Made by a program: the position numbers and the translations under genes | Origin: Pseudomonas sp. S09G 359 | GTDB taxonomy: Bacteria > Pseudomonadota > Gammaproteobacteria > Pseudomonadales > Pseudomonadaceae | Reading direction: 5' to 3' | Assembly: GCF_002843605.1 (NCBI RefSeq) | Contig: NZ_CP025263.1 | Location: 76,001 to 140,000, forward strand | Length of the DNA stretch: 64,000 nucleotides | Notes under the pieces: model-generated | Told to the model about the DNA's origin: nothing | What the model saw: only the letters and a program-made list of their open reading frames with translations | Database searches by the model: none | Shown here: positions 1 through 8,339 of the stretch, one piece after another | Numbering within the stretch: the stretch's first letter is position 1 | How the letters are laid out: each line of letters opens with the position of its first letter

Positions 1-2
1 TG

Positions 3-1295
3 CTGGGGCCGATCCTGCTGCTGGCGGGCTTTCTGCAATTGGTAGCCGGGCGCCTGCGCCTGGGTTGCTGGTTCCGCGTTACGGCGCCGGCGGTGGTGTA
101 CGGCATGTTGGCGGGCATCGGCGTGTTGATTGTGTTGTCGCAGGTCCACGTGATGCTCGACAGTACGCCCAAGCCATCGGGGCTGGATAACCTGGCGGGC
201 TTCCCGGCGGCGTTGGCCGAGGCGATTCCTGCCTTGGGCGGCGGCCTCGGCTGGCAGGCAGGTTTGCTCGGGCTTTCGACGATGCTGGTGATGTACCTGT
301 GGGATAAATTGCGCCCGCAATCACTACGGTTCGTCCCGGGCGCCCTGCTCGGTGTGGGCCTTGCAACGGTGACCAGCCTGGTGCTGGCGTTGCAGGTCAA
401 GCGCGTGGAAGTCCCGGAAAACCTGGCTGACGCCATCGACTGGCTGCGCCCCAGCGACCTGCTGAACCTGGCCGATCCGCAATTGTTGATCGCCGCTTTC
501 GCCGTGGCGTTTATCGCCAGCGCCGAAACCCTGCTCTCTGCCGCTGCGGTCGACCGCATGCACAGCGGCCAGCGCTCTGATTTCGACAAGGAATTGTCTG
601 CCCAGGGTGTGGGCAACATGCTCTGCGGCCTGGTTGGCGCCCTGCCGATGACCGGCGTGATCGTGCGCAGCTCGGCCAACGTGCAGGCCGGCGCTACCAC
701 CCGCTTGTCGGCGATGTTCCATGGCCTGTGGCTGCTGGCGTTTGTGCTGTTGCTGTCGAGCGTGCTGCAAAGCATTCCGGTGGCGAGCCTGGCGGGCGTG
801 CTGGTGTATACCGGCATCAAGCTGGTGGACCTCAAGGCGTTCCGAGGGTTGGCGCGCTATGGGCGGATGCCGATGTTCACCTATGCGGCGACGGCGCTGG
901 CGATCATCTTTACCGACCTGCTTACCGGCGTGTTGGTTGGCTTTGGACTCACGTTGGTGAAGCTGGCGTTCAAGGCGTCGCGGTTGAAGGTCAGCCTGAT
1001 CGACCTGCCCCAGGACGGCGAGATGGAGCTGCGTTTGACCGGTGCGGCGACCTTTTTGAAAGTACCGGCACTGACCCAGGTGCTGTCGACGGTGCCCGCG
1101 GGGACGACCTTGCACGTGCCGCTCAGCAACTTGAGTTACATCGACCATTCCTGCCTGGAGTTGCTGGAGGAATGGGGACGGGCGAATGCGGCGAAGGGCT
1201 CGAAGCTGATGATCGAGGCGCGTGGGTTGAAGCGACGGTTGGAAGGGCGGATTCGTACGACGACGGGGATAGGTTCGGCGCCATCTACTACCTGA
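3..1295 (+). CDS. SulP family inorganic anion transporter (5' end outside window)
   Basis: C-terminal part of a SulP/SLC26-type permease, which moves sulfate, bicarbonate or similar anions across the inner membrane. The reading frame is open from the first bases, so the gene starts upstream of the window. About the first 300 visible residues are hydrophobic membrane segments, including the typical LLSAAAVDRM and MTGVIVRSSANVQAGA stretches. The last ~90 residues resemble a STAS domain (GAATFLKVPALTQVL, then LSYIDHSCLELLEEW), which in this family regulates transport. In P. aeruginosa a similar transporter lies beside the same cox cluster, so the position is conserved. The substrate cannot be told from sequence. 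Bicarbonate or sulfate are family-based guesses. Confidence 0.85.
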   Translation: MGPILLLAGFLQLVAGRLRLGCWFRVTAPAVVYGMLAGIGVLIVLSQVHVMLDSTPKPSGLDNLAGFPAALAEAIPALGGGLGWQAGLLGLSTMLVMYLWDKLRPQSLRFVPGALLGVGLATVTSLVLALQVKRVEVPENLADAIDWLRPSDLLNLADPQLLIAAFAVAFIASAETLLSAAAVDRMHSGQRSDFDKELSAQGVGNMLCGLVGALPMTGVIVRSSANVQAGATTRLSAMFHGLWLLAFVLLLSSVLQSIPVASLAGVLVYTGIKLVDLKAFRGLARYGRMPMFTYAATALAIIFTDLLTGVLVGFGLTLVKLAFKASRLKVSLIDLPQDGEMELRLTGAATFLKVPALTQVLSTVPAGTTLHVPLSNLSYIDHSCLELLEEWGRANAAKGSKLMIEARGLKRRLEGRIRTTTGIGSAPSTT

Positions 1296-1309
1296 CGAAA
1301 CCGGATGAA

Positions 1310-1434
1310 AAATGTGGGAGGGGCGGTGCGACGATTCGACTTGCTCGCGAATGCGGAGTATCAGTCACTGAATAACTGACTGAGCCACCACATTCGCGAG
1401 CAAGTCGAATCGTCGCACCGCCCCTCCCACATTT
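1310..1434. repeat. REPIN doublet, variant with extended arms
   Basis: Two inverted REP arms of about 47 bp with one mismatch enclose a ~30-base variable centre. Each arm starts AATGTGGGAGGGG and carries an extra CGGTGCGACGATTCGACT block, followed by the TGCTCGCGAATG core. The same extra block is present in both arms. It lies in the gap between the convergent ends of the SulP gene and the next gene. REPINs in fluorescent pseudomonads are short non-autonomous elements moved by RAYT transposases. No RAYT gene is in this window. Confidence 0.9.
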
Positions 1435-1455
1435 GATCTTTATTGGCCGTAAGAT

Positions 1456-2103
1456 TTAAGCCGGCTGATCCAGCGCCAACTCAACCCCCAATTGCCGCGA
1501 CAAGCACGGCCAGCGCTTCCACGCTGCTTCCGTGCTCGGGCTCTTGAGCTGTTCGCGGTAGGTCTCGACCGACTCCAGCGCAAAGCTGTCTTCGTTAAGC
1601 ATCTCATCCACCGCCAAGTGCACGGCTTCATCCAACTGGTTGGCGAAGGTTTCGCCGATCAGTTGATGGGCGATCAGGTTGGCCACGGTGGTATCCGCCG
1701 GAATCAACGGCTGGCCGAAATGCTTGATATACAAATCGTTTACTTCTTCCACCAGACGATGAGCCAGGTAAGCCTCGTCCAGCAGCCCGTCGAGCCCCTC
1801 ATGGCCGGCCAGGATCGCTGGCGGCTGCAGGAAGAAATGCTCGGCGATTTTCAGTACCGGCTTGATCTGGCTTTCGATCCCGGCTTCGCGGGCCACGTCG
1901 TTGGCGGCGTCCAGCAAGTCCGGGACGAGGTCGATGTAGGCGGTCACAAAACGGGTCATGACAATGTTGCGATCACCGTCAGCCAGGGAGATGGCCGAAT
2001 GCAGGTGCGGCAATTGTTTTTCCAGTTGCAGGGCAAGCTGGCCAGTGCTGGCTTCGTGTTGATGGGCACGGGAAATCTGCTCGCGCAATGCGGCGGTGTT
2101 CAT
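1456..2103 (-). CDS. Conserved hypothetical protein beside the cox cluster (215 aa)
   Basis: A soluble, mostly helical protein of 215 residues with no signal peptide or membrane segment and no motif I can name. The ATG at 2103 is chosen because GGAGCC sits six bases upstream. A longer frame runs to 2178 but lacks a ribosome binding site. A protein of this kind lies between the SulP gene and coxB in P. aeruginosa as well, as far as I recall, so it is a conserved neighbour of the aa3 oxidase genes, though transcribed in the opposite direction. Acidic helices dominate (for example DEMLNEDSFALESVETYREQ), which would fit a protein-binding or cytoplasmic assembly role. That is only a guess. Confidence 0.7.
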   Translation of the reverse strand: MNTAALREQISRAHQHEASTGQLALQLEKQLPHLHSAISLADGDRNIVMTRFVTAYIDLVPDLLDAANDVAREAGIESQIKPVLKIAEHFFLQPPAILAGHEGLDGLLDEAYLAHRLVEEVNDLYIKHFGQPLIPADTTVANLIAHQLIGETFANQLDEAVHLAVDEMLNEDSFALESVETYREQLKSPSTEAAWKRWPCLSRQLGVELALDQPA

Positions 2104-2304
2104 GAAGGCTCCAGTGATGCAGGCGTAGGAATAGGGAGAGCATAAGGTAGCTCGTTTATACGAGCGCCTCAGACGCATTTGTCATAATTATTTCATGGTT
2201 ATGCGCCCGCGTTATATCGAATTGCCATCGTTCGTCGGATAAACGATTCCGCTCCCGTATTTATTGGCCCCGGCCGGTCATTTTCACTCATTTACCCCTA
2301 CACA

Positions 2305-2332
2305 TTGCGGGGTTGCAGAGCGAGTCTATACT
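2305..2332 (+). promoter_or_regulatory. Putative RpoS-type promoter for the cox operon
   Basis: TTGCGG at 2305-2310 and TATACT at 2327-2332 are 16 bases apart, and the -10 has the C before it (CTATACT) that RpoS promoters favour. It is the best promoter-like match in the 367-base gap before coxB and leaves a ~130-base untranslated leader. In P. aeruginosa the aa3 oxidase genes are known to be induced by RpoS on starvation, which agrees. The rest of the gap holds only a small inverted repeat (GCTCGT/ACGAGC, 2150-2165). Confidence 0.45.
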
Positions 2333-2470
2333 CGGGTTTGTACGCGATTAGCTGATGACGCCAGACTGCATAAGCAGGCAAGGCTAAGCGGTTGTAAGCA
2401 GTATGGAAGCCGCTCCCTTCGACGCAGGTGCAAACCGGCGGGATAACAAGAACGATAAGGGGAACCCGCA

Positions 2471-3598
2471 ATGACGCGACATCCACACGTTTGGATGGGC
2501 CTACTGTTGTGGTCAGTATTCGGCCAGGCGCACGCCGCCTGGACAACGAATATGGCGCCAGGGGCGACTGAAGTCAGTCACGCTGTGTTCGACCTGCACA
2601 TGACCATTTTCTGGATCTGTGTGGTGATCGGCATTGTCGTGTTTGGCGCGATGTTCTGGTCGATGATCGTCCACCGCCGGTCCACGGGCCAGGTCGCGGC
2701 CAAGTTCCACGAGAGCACCACCGTGGAAATCCTCTGGACCGTGGTGCCCTTGCTGATCCTCATTGCGATGGCCATCCCGGCGACCAAGACCCTGATCAAT
2801 ATCTACGACAGCAGTGAATCGGATATCGATATCCAGGTCACCGGCTATCAGTGGAAGTGGCATTACAAATACCTGGGCCAGGACGTGGAGTTCTTCAGCA
2901 ACCTGGCCACGCCCGCCGAGCAGATCCACAACCAGGCCACCAAAGGCGAGCATTACCTGCTGGAAGTCGACCAGCCGCTGGTGCTGCCGGTGGGGGCCAA
3001 GGTGCGTTTCCTGGTGACCGCCGCTGACGTGATCCACTCCTGGTGGGTGCCGGCGTTTGCGGTCAAGCGTGACGCCATCCCCGGCTTCGTCAACGAGGCC
3101 TGGACCCGTATCGAGAAGCCCGGCATCTACCGTGGCCAGTGCGCCGAATTGTGCGGCAAGGACCACGGTTTCATGCCGATTGTGGTCGAGGTCAAGTCCA
3201 AGGCCGATTACGACACCTGGCTCGGCGAGCGCAAGGAGGAAGCTGCCAAGCTCAAGGAGCTGACCTCCAAAGAGTGGACGCTGGAAGAGCTGGTGGCACG
3301 CGGCGACAAGGTCTACCACACCACCTGCGTGGCCTGTCACCAGGCCGAAGGCCAGGGGCTGCCGCCGATGTTCCCGGCGCTCAAGGGCTCAAAAATTGCC
3401 ACGGGGCCCAAGGAAGGCCACCTGAGCCTGGTCTATCACGGCAAGCCGGGTACGGCGATGGCAGCCTTCGGCAAGCAGCTCTCGGAAGTCGATATCGCTG
3501 CGGTCGTGACCTACGAACGCAATGCCTGGGGCAACAACAAAGGCGACATGGTCACGCCAAAAGACGTGCTGGCCATCAAACAGGCGGAAAGCAAATGA
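2471..3598 (+). CDS. coxB: Cytochrome c oxidase subunit II with fused cytochrome c domain
   Basis: Subunit II of the aa3-type cytochrome c oxidase. It takes electrons from cytochrome c through the CuA centre and passes them to subunit I. Residues 1-22 are a signal peptide, and two membrane helices follow (about 40-65 and 85-105). The CuA ligands are visible as H189, then C224, C228, H232 and M235 in CAELCGKDHGFM. A C-terminal cytochrome c domain carries the heme motif CVACH at 286-290, making this the caa3-like fused form (375 aa). It is the first gene of the coxBA-ctaG-coxC run. The start has GGGGAACCCGCA just upstream. Confidence 0.97.
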   Translation: MTRHPHVWMGLLLWSVFGQAHAAWTTNMAPGATEVSHAVFDLHMTIFWICVVIGIVVFGAMFWSMIVHRRSTGQVAAKFHESTTVEILWTVVPLLILIAMAIPATKTLINIYDSSESDIDIQVTGYQWKWHYKYLGQDVEFFSNLATPAEQIHNQATKGEHYLLEVDQPLVLPVGAKVRFLVTAADVIHSWWVPAFAVKRDAIPGFVNEAWTRIEKPGIYRGQCAELCGKDHGFMPIVVEVKSKADYDTWLGERKEEAAKLKELTSKEWTLEELVARGDKVYHTTCVACHQAEGQGLPPMFPALKGSKIATGPKEGHLSLVYHGKPGTAMAAFGKQLSEVDIAAVVTYERNAWGNNKGDMVTPKDVLAIKQAESK

Positions 3599-3656
3599 CA
3601 GCCCTGATTGCGTTTGCCCCGAACCGCCCCGCCCACTCGCTTGCAGGAGAACGGCC

Positions 3657-5243
3657 ATGAGCACTGTGATCGATGACCATGGTCACGCCGACCATGCCCA
3701 CGGCCCCGCCAAGGGTTTGATGCGCTGGGTGCTGACCACCAACCACAAAGACATCGGCACCATGTACCTGTGGTTCGCCTTCACCATGTTCCTGCTTGGT
3801 GGCTCGTTCGCCATGGTCATTCGCGCTGAGTTGTTCCAGCCCGGCCTGCAGATCGTCGAGCCGGCATTCTTCAACCAGATGACCACCATGCATGGCCTGA
3901 TCATGGTCTTCGGCGCGGTGATGCCGGCGTTTGTCGGCCTGGCCAACTGGATGATCCCGCTGATGATCGGCGCGCCGGACATGGCCCTGCCGCGCATGAA
4001 CAACTTCAGTTTCTGGCTGTTGCCGGCGGCGTTCCTGCTGCTGGTGTCGACCCTGTTCACCCCCGGCGGTGGGCCGAATTTCGGCTGGACCTTCTACGCC
4101 CCGCTTTCCACCACCTACGCGCCGGAAAGCGTGACGTTTTTCATCTTTGCCATCCACCTGATGGGCATCAGTTCGATCATGGGCGCGATCAATGTGGTCG
4201 CCACCATCCTCAACCTGCGCGCACCGGGCATGACCCTGATGAAAATGCCGCTGTTCGTCTGGACCTGGCTGATCACCGCGTTCCTGCTGATCGCGGTGAT
4301 GCCGGTGCTGGCCGGTTGCGTGACCATGATGCTGATGGACATCCACTTCGGTACCAGCTTCTTCAGCGCGGCCGGCGGCGGTGACCCGGTGCTGTTCCAG
4401 CACGTGTTCTGGTTCTTCGGCCACCCCGAGGTGTACATCATGATCCTGCCGGCCTTCGGTGCCGTCAGCTCGATCATCCCGACCTTTTCGCGCAAGCCGC
4501 TGTTCGGCTACACCTCGATGGTGTACGCCACGGCGAGCATCGCGTTCCTGTCGTTTATCGTGTGGGCGCACCACATGTTTGTGGTGGGTATCCCGTTGGT
4601 GGGCGAGTTGTTCTTCATGTACGCCACCCTGCTGATCGCCGTGCCGACGGGGGTGAAGGTGTTCAACTGGGTCAGCACCATGTGGCAAGGCTCGCTGACC
4701 TTCGAGACGCCGATGCTGTTTGCGGTGGCCTTCGTGATTTTGTTTACCATCGGCGGGTTCTCCGGGCTGATGCTGGCGATTGCCCCGGCAGACTTCCAGT
4801 ACCACGACACCTACTTTGTGGTGGCGCACTTCCATTACGTACTGGTGCCGGGTGCGATCTTTGGCATCTTCGCCTCGGCCTACTACTGGCTGCCGAAATG
4901 GACCGGCCACATGTACGACGAAACCCTGGGCAAGCTGCACTTCTGGCTGTCTTTCGTCGGCATGAACATGGCGTTCTTCCCCATGCACTTCGTCGGGCTG
5001 GCCGGCATGCCGCGCCGGGTGCCGGACTACAACCTGCAGTTTGCCGACTTCAACATGGTGTCCTCGATTGGCGCCTTCATGTTCGGCGCCACGCAGATCT
5101 TCTTCCTGTTCATCGTCATCAAGTGCATCCGTGGCGGCCCGCCCGCGCCGGCCAAACCGTGGGATGGCGCCGAAGGGCTGGAGTGGAGCATCCCCTCGCC
5201 CGCGCCGTACCACACCTTCACGACGCCGCCGGAGGTCAAGTGA
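3657..5243 (+). CDS. coxA: Cytochrome c oxidase subunit I
   Basis: Catalytic subunit of the aa3 oxidase, which reduces oxygen to water and pumps protons. It is a 528-residue protein with about 12 membrane helices and the heme-copper motifs: the early MTTMHGLIMVFG helix, WFFGHPEVYIMILP around the CuB site, the HHMF pair, and VAHFHYVLVPG for the heme ligands. The ATG at 3657 is preferred over an upstream start because AGGAGA lies seven bases before it and the product then begins in the usual family way with a His-rich cytoplasmic tail. It follows coxB by 58 bases. Confidence 0.97.
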   Translation: MSTVIDDHGHADHAHGPAKGLMRWVLTTNHKDIGTMYLWFAFTMFLLGGSFAMVIRAELFQPGLQIVEPAFFNQMTTMHGLIMVFGAVMPAFVGLANWMIPLMIGAPDMALPRMNNFSFWLLPAAFLLLVSTLFTPGGGPNFGWTFYAPLSTTYAPESVTFFIFAIHLMGISSIMGAINVVATILNLRAPGMTLMKMPLFVWTWLITAFLLIAVMPVLAGCVTMMLMDIHFGTSFFSAAGGGDPVLFQHVFWFFGHPEVYIMILPAFGAVSSIIPTFSRKPLFGYTSMVYATASIAFLSFIVWAHHMFVVGIPLVGELFFMYATLLIAVPTGVKVFNWVSTMWQGSLTFETPMLFAVAFVILFTIGGFSGLMLAIAPADFQYHDTYFVVAHFHYVLVPGAIFGIFASAYYWLPKWTGHMYDETLGKLHFWLSFVGMNMAFFPMHFVGLAGMPRRVPDYNLQFADFNMVSSIGAFMFGATQIFFLFIVIKCIRGGPPAPAKPWDGAEGLEWSIPSPAPYHTFTTPPEVK

Positions 5244-5270
5244 ATACCGTGTTCGGCTTGGGTGAGCGCC

Positions 5271-5822
5271 ATGGCTGAGTCCCTGCCCCTCAAACGCCTG
5301 GTCACCCGCCTGCTGATCCTGGTGGTGGCGATGTTCGCCTTTGGCTTTGCCCTGGTGCCGATCTACGACGTGATGTGCAAGGCGTTCGGCATCAACGGCA
5401 AGACCGCCGGGCAGTACGAGGGCGAGCAAATCGTGGACCCGACGCGCCAGGTGCGCGTGCAGTTTTTGTCCACCAATGCCATCGACATGGTCTGGGATTT
5501 TTACGCCAAGGCTGACGAAGTAGTGGTCAACCCGGGCGCGGTTACCGAGATGCTGTTCGTGGCCTACAACCCCACCGACAAGCCGATGACCGCCCAGGCA
5601 GTACCGAGCATTTCCCCGGCCGAGGCGGCGATGTATTTCCACAAGACCGAGTGCTTCTGCTTCACCCAACAGGTGCTGCAGCCAGGCCAGCGGATTGAAA
5701 TGCCGGTGCGCTTCATCGTCGACCGCGACATGCCCAAGGATGTGAAGCATTTGACCCTGGCGTACACGCTGTTCGATATCACTGCGCGGCAGCCGCCGGT
5801 GGCTGTGCATACCGGCGGCTAG
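5271..5822 (+). CDS. ctaG: Cytochrome c oxidase assembly protein CtaG/Cox11
   Basis: Membrane-anchored copper chaperone that inserts copper into the CuB site of subunit I. One N-terminal membrane helix (about residues 12-32) is followed by a periplasmic immunoglobulin-like domain with the copper-binding pair in ECFCFTQQ. The length of 183 residues is normal for the family. The ATG at 5271 is chosen with GGGTGAG upstream. A GTG at 5262 in the same frame is an alternative that adds three residues. It sits between coxA and coxC, the usual place for this gene. Confidence 0.93.
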   Translation: MAESLPLKRLVTRLLILVVAMFAFGFALVPIYDVMCKAFGINGKTAGQYEGEQIVDPTRQVRVQFLSTNAIDMVWDFYAKADEVVVNPGAVTEMLFVAYNPTDKPMTAQAVPSISPAEAAMYFHKTECFCFTQQVLQPGQRIEMPVRFIVDRDMPKDVKHLTLAYTLFDITARQPPVAVHTGG

Positions 5823-5857
5823 CTACTGTTTGCCCCCTCAATCAGGAGAGCGAATAC

Positions 5858-6745
5858 ATGTCGACTCATGATACGTACTACGTACCGGCGCAAAGCAAAT
5901 GGCCGATAATTGCCACGATTGGCATGCTCGTCACCGTGTACGGCCTGGCCGTGTGGTTCAACGATCTGAAAGCGGCACGCCCGGAATCCCACGGCCCGTG
6001 GATTTTTTTCGTGGGCGGCCTGCTGCTGGCCTACATGCTGTTCGGCTGGTTCGGTGCGGTGATCAAGGAAAGTCGCGCCGGTTTGTACAGCCCGCAGATG
6101 GACCGCTCGTTCCGTTGGGGCATGACCTGGTTCATCTTTTCCGAGGTGATGTTCTTTATCGCCTTCTTCGGTGCGCTGTTTTATGTGCGGCACATGTCAG
6201 CCCCGTGGCTGGCGGGCGAAGGCTCCAAAGGGATTGCGCACATGCTGTGGCCGAACTTCGAGTTCGCCTGGCCGTTGCTCAACAACCCCGACCCGAAACT
6301 CTACCCGGCTCCCGAAGGCACCATCAGCCCGTGGGGGTTGCCACTGGTGAACACCATCCTGCTGGTGAGCTCCAGCGTGACCATTACCATCGCCCACCAT
6401 GCCCTGCGCAAAGGCCATCGCGGCGCGCTGAAAATCTGGCTGGCGATCACCGTGCTGCTGGGCCTGGCGTTCCTGGGGTTTCAGGCCGAGGAATATATCC
6501 ACGCCTATAAAGAGTTGGGGCTCACGCTGGGTTCGGGTGTGTATGGCGCGACCTTTTTTATGCTCACCGGCTTCCACGGCGCACACGTGACGATCGGCAC
6601 CATCATTCTGTTTGTGATGCTGATGCGCATACTGCGCGGGCACTTCAACGCCGAGCACCAGTTCGGCTTCGAAGCGGCCAGTTGGTATTGGCACTTTGTG
6701 GATGTGGTGTGGATCGGGCTGTTTTTCTTCGTCTACGTGTTGTGA
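5858..6745 (+). CDS. coxC: Cytochrome c oxidase subunit III
   Basis: Third core subunit of the aa3 oxidase, needed for stability and sustained turnover of subunit I. It has 295 residues and seven predicted membrane helices. Family stretches include WGMTWFIFSEVMFF, the LGFQAEEY segment with the conserved glutamate, and the last helices FHGAHVTIGTI and WYWHFVDVVWIGLF. A good ribosome binding site (CAGGAGAG) precedes the ATG. It is separated from ctaG by 35 bases and closes the structural part of the operon. The next gene is on the other strand. Confidence 0.96.
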   Translation: MSTHDTYYVPAQSKWPIIATIGMLVTVYGLAVWFNDLKAARPESHGPWIFFVGGLLLAYMLFGWFGAVIKESRAGLYSPQMDRSFRWGMTWFIFSEVMFFIAFFGALFYVRHMSAPWLAGEGSKGIAHMLWPNFEFAWPLLNNPDPKLYPAPEGTISPWGLPLVNTILLVSSSVTITIAHHALRKGHRGALKIWLAITVLLGLAFLGFQAEEYIHAYKELGLTLGSGVYGATFFMLTGFHGAHVTIGTIILFVMLMRILRGHFNAEHQFGFEAASWYWHFVDVVWIGLFFFVYVL

Positions 6746-6751
6746 GGCGTT

Positions 6752-6955
6752 TTACCAAGGTGCGTGGGATACGAGCTGGCCGCTGAAAAAGCCCCAGGCG
6801 ATCAATGCCACGGTGATCACGGCCAGCACCACGCGCACGGTCAGGGCGGTGACGAGGCGGTTGGAGTTGCCCGCGTCCTTGACCAGAAAGAACAGGCCAC
6901 TGAACAGGCTCACGACAGTCGCGATCAGCATCAGGGCAATGGCGGCTTTGAGCAT
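6752..6955 (-). CDS. Twin transmembrane protein, DUF2909-like (67 aa)
   Basis: A 67-residue protein made almost only of two membrane helices, MLKAAIALMLIATVVSLFSG and a second one from about residue 38 (VRVVLAVITVALIAWGFF), joined by a short charged loop with KDAGNSNR. The ATG at 6955 has GGAGCC eight bases upstream. Upstream extension to 7072 would run through the start region of the next gene and is unlikely. It is transcribed against the cox cluster between coxC and the SURF1 gene, a position where other pseudomonads also have a small membrane protein. A role in oxidase assembly is suggested only by its place. Confidence 0.8.
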   Translation of the reverse strand: MLKAAIALMLIATVVSLFSGLFFLVKDAGNSNRLVTALTVRVVLAVITVALIAWGFFSGQLVSHAPW

Positions 6956-6967
6956 GGTTTGGCTCCA

Positions 6968-7017
6968 ATGAGACAGGCAGGTAATGAGGCAGGCAGGTAA
7001 TGAGTAGGCGGGCAATG
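6968..7017 (+). repeat. Tandem ~16-bp repeats, each with an ATG, at the SURF1 start
   Basis: The unit CAGGCAGGTAATGAG occurs in tandem, with ATGs at 6968, 6984, 7000 and 7015, spaced 16, 16 and 15 bases. The last copy is degenerate (AGGCGGGCAATGAAA). Only the last two ATGs are in the SURF1 frame. The copies also carry the GGCAGGTA that would serve as ribosome binding site. Confidence 0.8.
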
Positions 7018-7779
7018 AAAACAAGTATAGCCAGCGCCACAAAATGCTTCCGCCCAGGCATCGCACCCACACTGGTTGTGCTGGTGCTGCTGCCGTTGAT
7101 GGTGGGCCTGGGGTTCTGGCAGTTGGCCCGTGGCCATGAAAAACAGCTGCTGGTGGATAGCTACGCCGAACGCCGCGTGGCTGCGCCGATCAGCAGCGAC
7201 CAGCTCAAGGATGAGGCTGACCCGGCCTTTCGGCGGGTGCATCTACGTGGCCAGTTCGATGCCGAACACAGCGTGTTGCTCGACAACCGCATGCGCGACG
7301 GCAAGGCCGGGGTCGAGCTGCTGCAACCCTTCCACGACCAGGCCAGCGGTCAGTGGCTGCTGCTCAATCGCGGCTGGCTGCCGTGGCCCGACCGGCGCAC
7401 GCCGCCGGCCTTCACCACCCCTGAACAGCGGGTGAATCTTGATGCCTGGGTCTACGTTGCGCCCGGCGAAACCTTCCAGTTGCACGCCGACCCGGCGAGC
7501 GCGCAGTGGCCACGCCTGCTCACCGCCCTGCACCCCGCCGCGCTGTGGGTCGAGCTGGGCCGCAGCGGTTTTGCCTACGAGCTGCGCGCCGAACCTGGCG
7601 CGGGTACGTACGACACCACCTGGCCGATCGTGGCCATGGGCCCGGAAAAACACTTGGGGTATGCGTTGCAGTGGTTCGCCATGTCCCTGGCGCTACTGGC
7701 CCTTTACCTCTACCTCGGATGGCACAACGCAAAGGAGAAACACCATGGGAGCGGCCATGAATCCACTCAACATGTCTGA
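7000..7779 (+). CDS. SURF1 family oxidase assembly protein
   Basis: SURF1 (Shy1) protein, which helps load heme a into subunit I of cytochrome c oxidase. It has an N-terminal membrane helix (about residues 20-42) with LGFWQLARGHEK right after it, a periplasmic middle domain with LLNRGWLPWP, and a C-terminal helix preceded by EKHLGYALQWF, all typical of the family. Length is 259 residues from the ATG at 7000. The in-frame ATG at 7015 (254 aa) is equally possible because the start lies inside a tandem repeat that duplicates the initiation region. The 3' end overlaps the next gene by 35 bases. Confidence 0.9.
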   Translation: MSRRAMKTSIASATKCFRPGIAPTLVVLVLLPLMVGLGFWQLARGHEKQLLVDSYAERRVAAPISSDQLKDEADPAFRRVHLRGQFDAEHSVLLDNRMRDGKAGVELLQPFHDQASGQWLLLNRGWLPWPDRRTPPAFTTPEQRVNLDAWVYVAPGETFQLHADPASAQWPRLLTALHPAALWVELGRSGFAYELRAEPGAGTYDTTWPIVAMGPEKHLGYALQWFAMSLALLALYLYLGWHNAKEKHHGSGHESTQHV

Positions 7780-8329
7780 GGCGCCCGACCGTCGCAAAGG
7801 CCGCTGGCAGCTGATTCTAATCCTGCTGATGGTGATCGGCCCGATGGCGCTGGCGACCTTTATGTACAAGTTGCAGTTCTGGGTGCCGGATAGCCGCAGC
7901 TACCACGGCGAGATGATCGGCAACGGCCAGACCCGCGCCGATATCGGCGTGCTGGCCGATGAACAGCGTTGGCAGTTGCTGGTCACCGCGCCCGCCGTTT
8001 GCACCGCCGATTGCCAGCAACTGGTGTACCTCGCGCGCCAGTTGCAGATCGGCCTCGGCCGCGACGCCTCCCGCGCCAGCCACGCCCTGGCCAGCGCGCA
8101 GCCGTTGAGCGCCGACTACGACGCCAAGCTCAAGGCCGAATACCCGCAACTGCAACGCTACGCGCTGGACCTGTCGACCTTCAGAGAGAACGCCGCCGCC
8201 CCTGGCGAGGCGCAACTGTGGATCGTCGATCCCCACGGCAACCTGGTGCTGCGTTACGACGCCAAGGTCAAGGGTAAGGACCTGCTCAACGACCTGCGCC
8301 ACCTGCTGAAACTGTCGAACATCGGATAA
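7745..8329 (+). CDS. Membrane-anchored SCO-like protein with a CxxxC motif (194 aa)
   Basis: A 194-residue protein with one N-terminal membrane helix (about 20-42) and a periplasmic domain. That domain has CTADC in the place where SCO/thioredoxin-fold copper chaperones have CxxxC. Its C-terminal part (LWIVDPHGNLVLRYD, then LLNDLRHLLKLS) resembles the end of SCO proteins, including a histidine near the expected third ligand. I infer a second copper chaperone or thiol reductase for oxidase assembly. It has not been named in families I know. Start at 7745 has AAAGGAG upstream. An ATG at 7757 is possible. The gene overlaps the SURF1 gene, so translation is probably coupled. Confidence 0.78.
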   Translation: MGAAMNPLNMSEAPDRRKGRWQLILILLMVIGPMALATFMYKLQFWVPDSRSYHGEMIGNGQTRADIGVLADEQRWQLLVTAPAVCTADCQQLVYLARQLQIGLGRDASRASHALASAQPLSADYDAKLKAEYPQLQRYALDLSTFRENAAAPGEAQLWIVDPHGNLVLRYDAKVKGKDLLNDLRHLLKLSNIG

Positions 8330-8339
8330 GGGCATCGTC

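Noticed and set aside
3576..5810. 744-residue open frame on the minus strand
   Set aside because: It is the GC-driven shadow of coxA and ctaG. It is His/Arg/Gln-rich without any family pattern and without a ribosome binding site.
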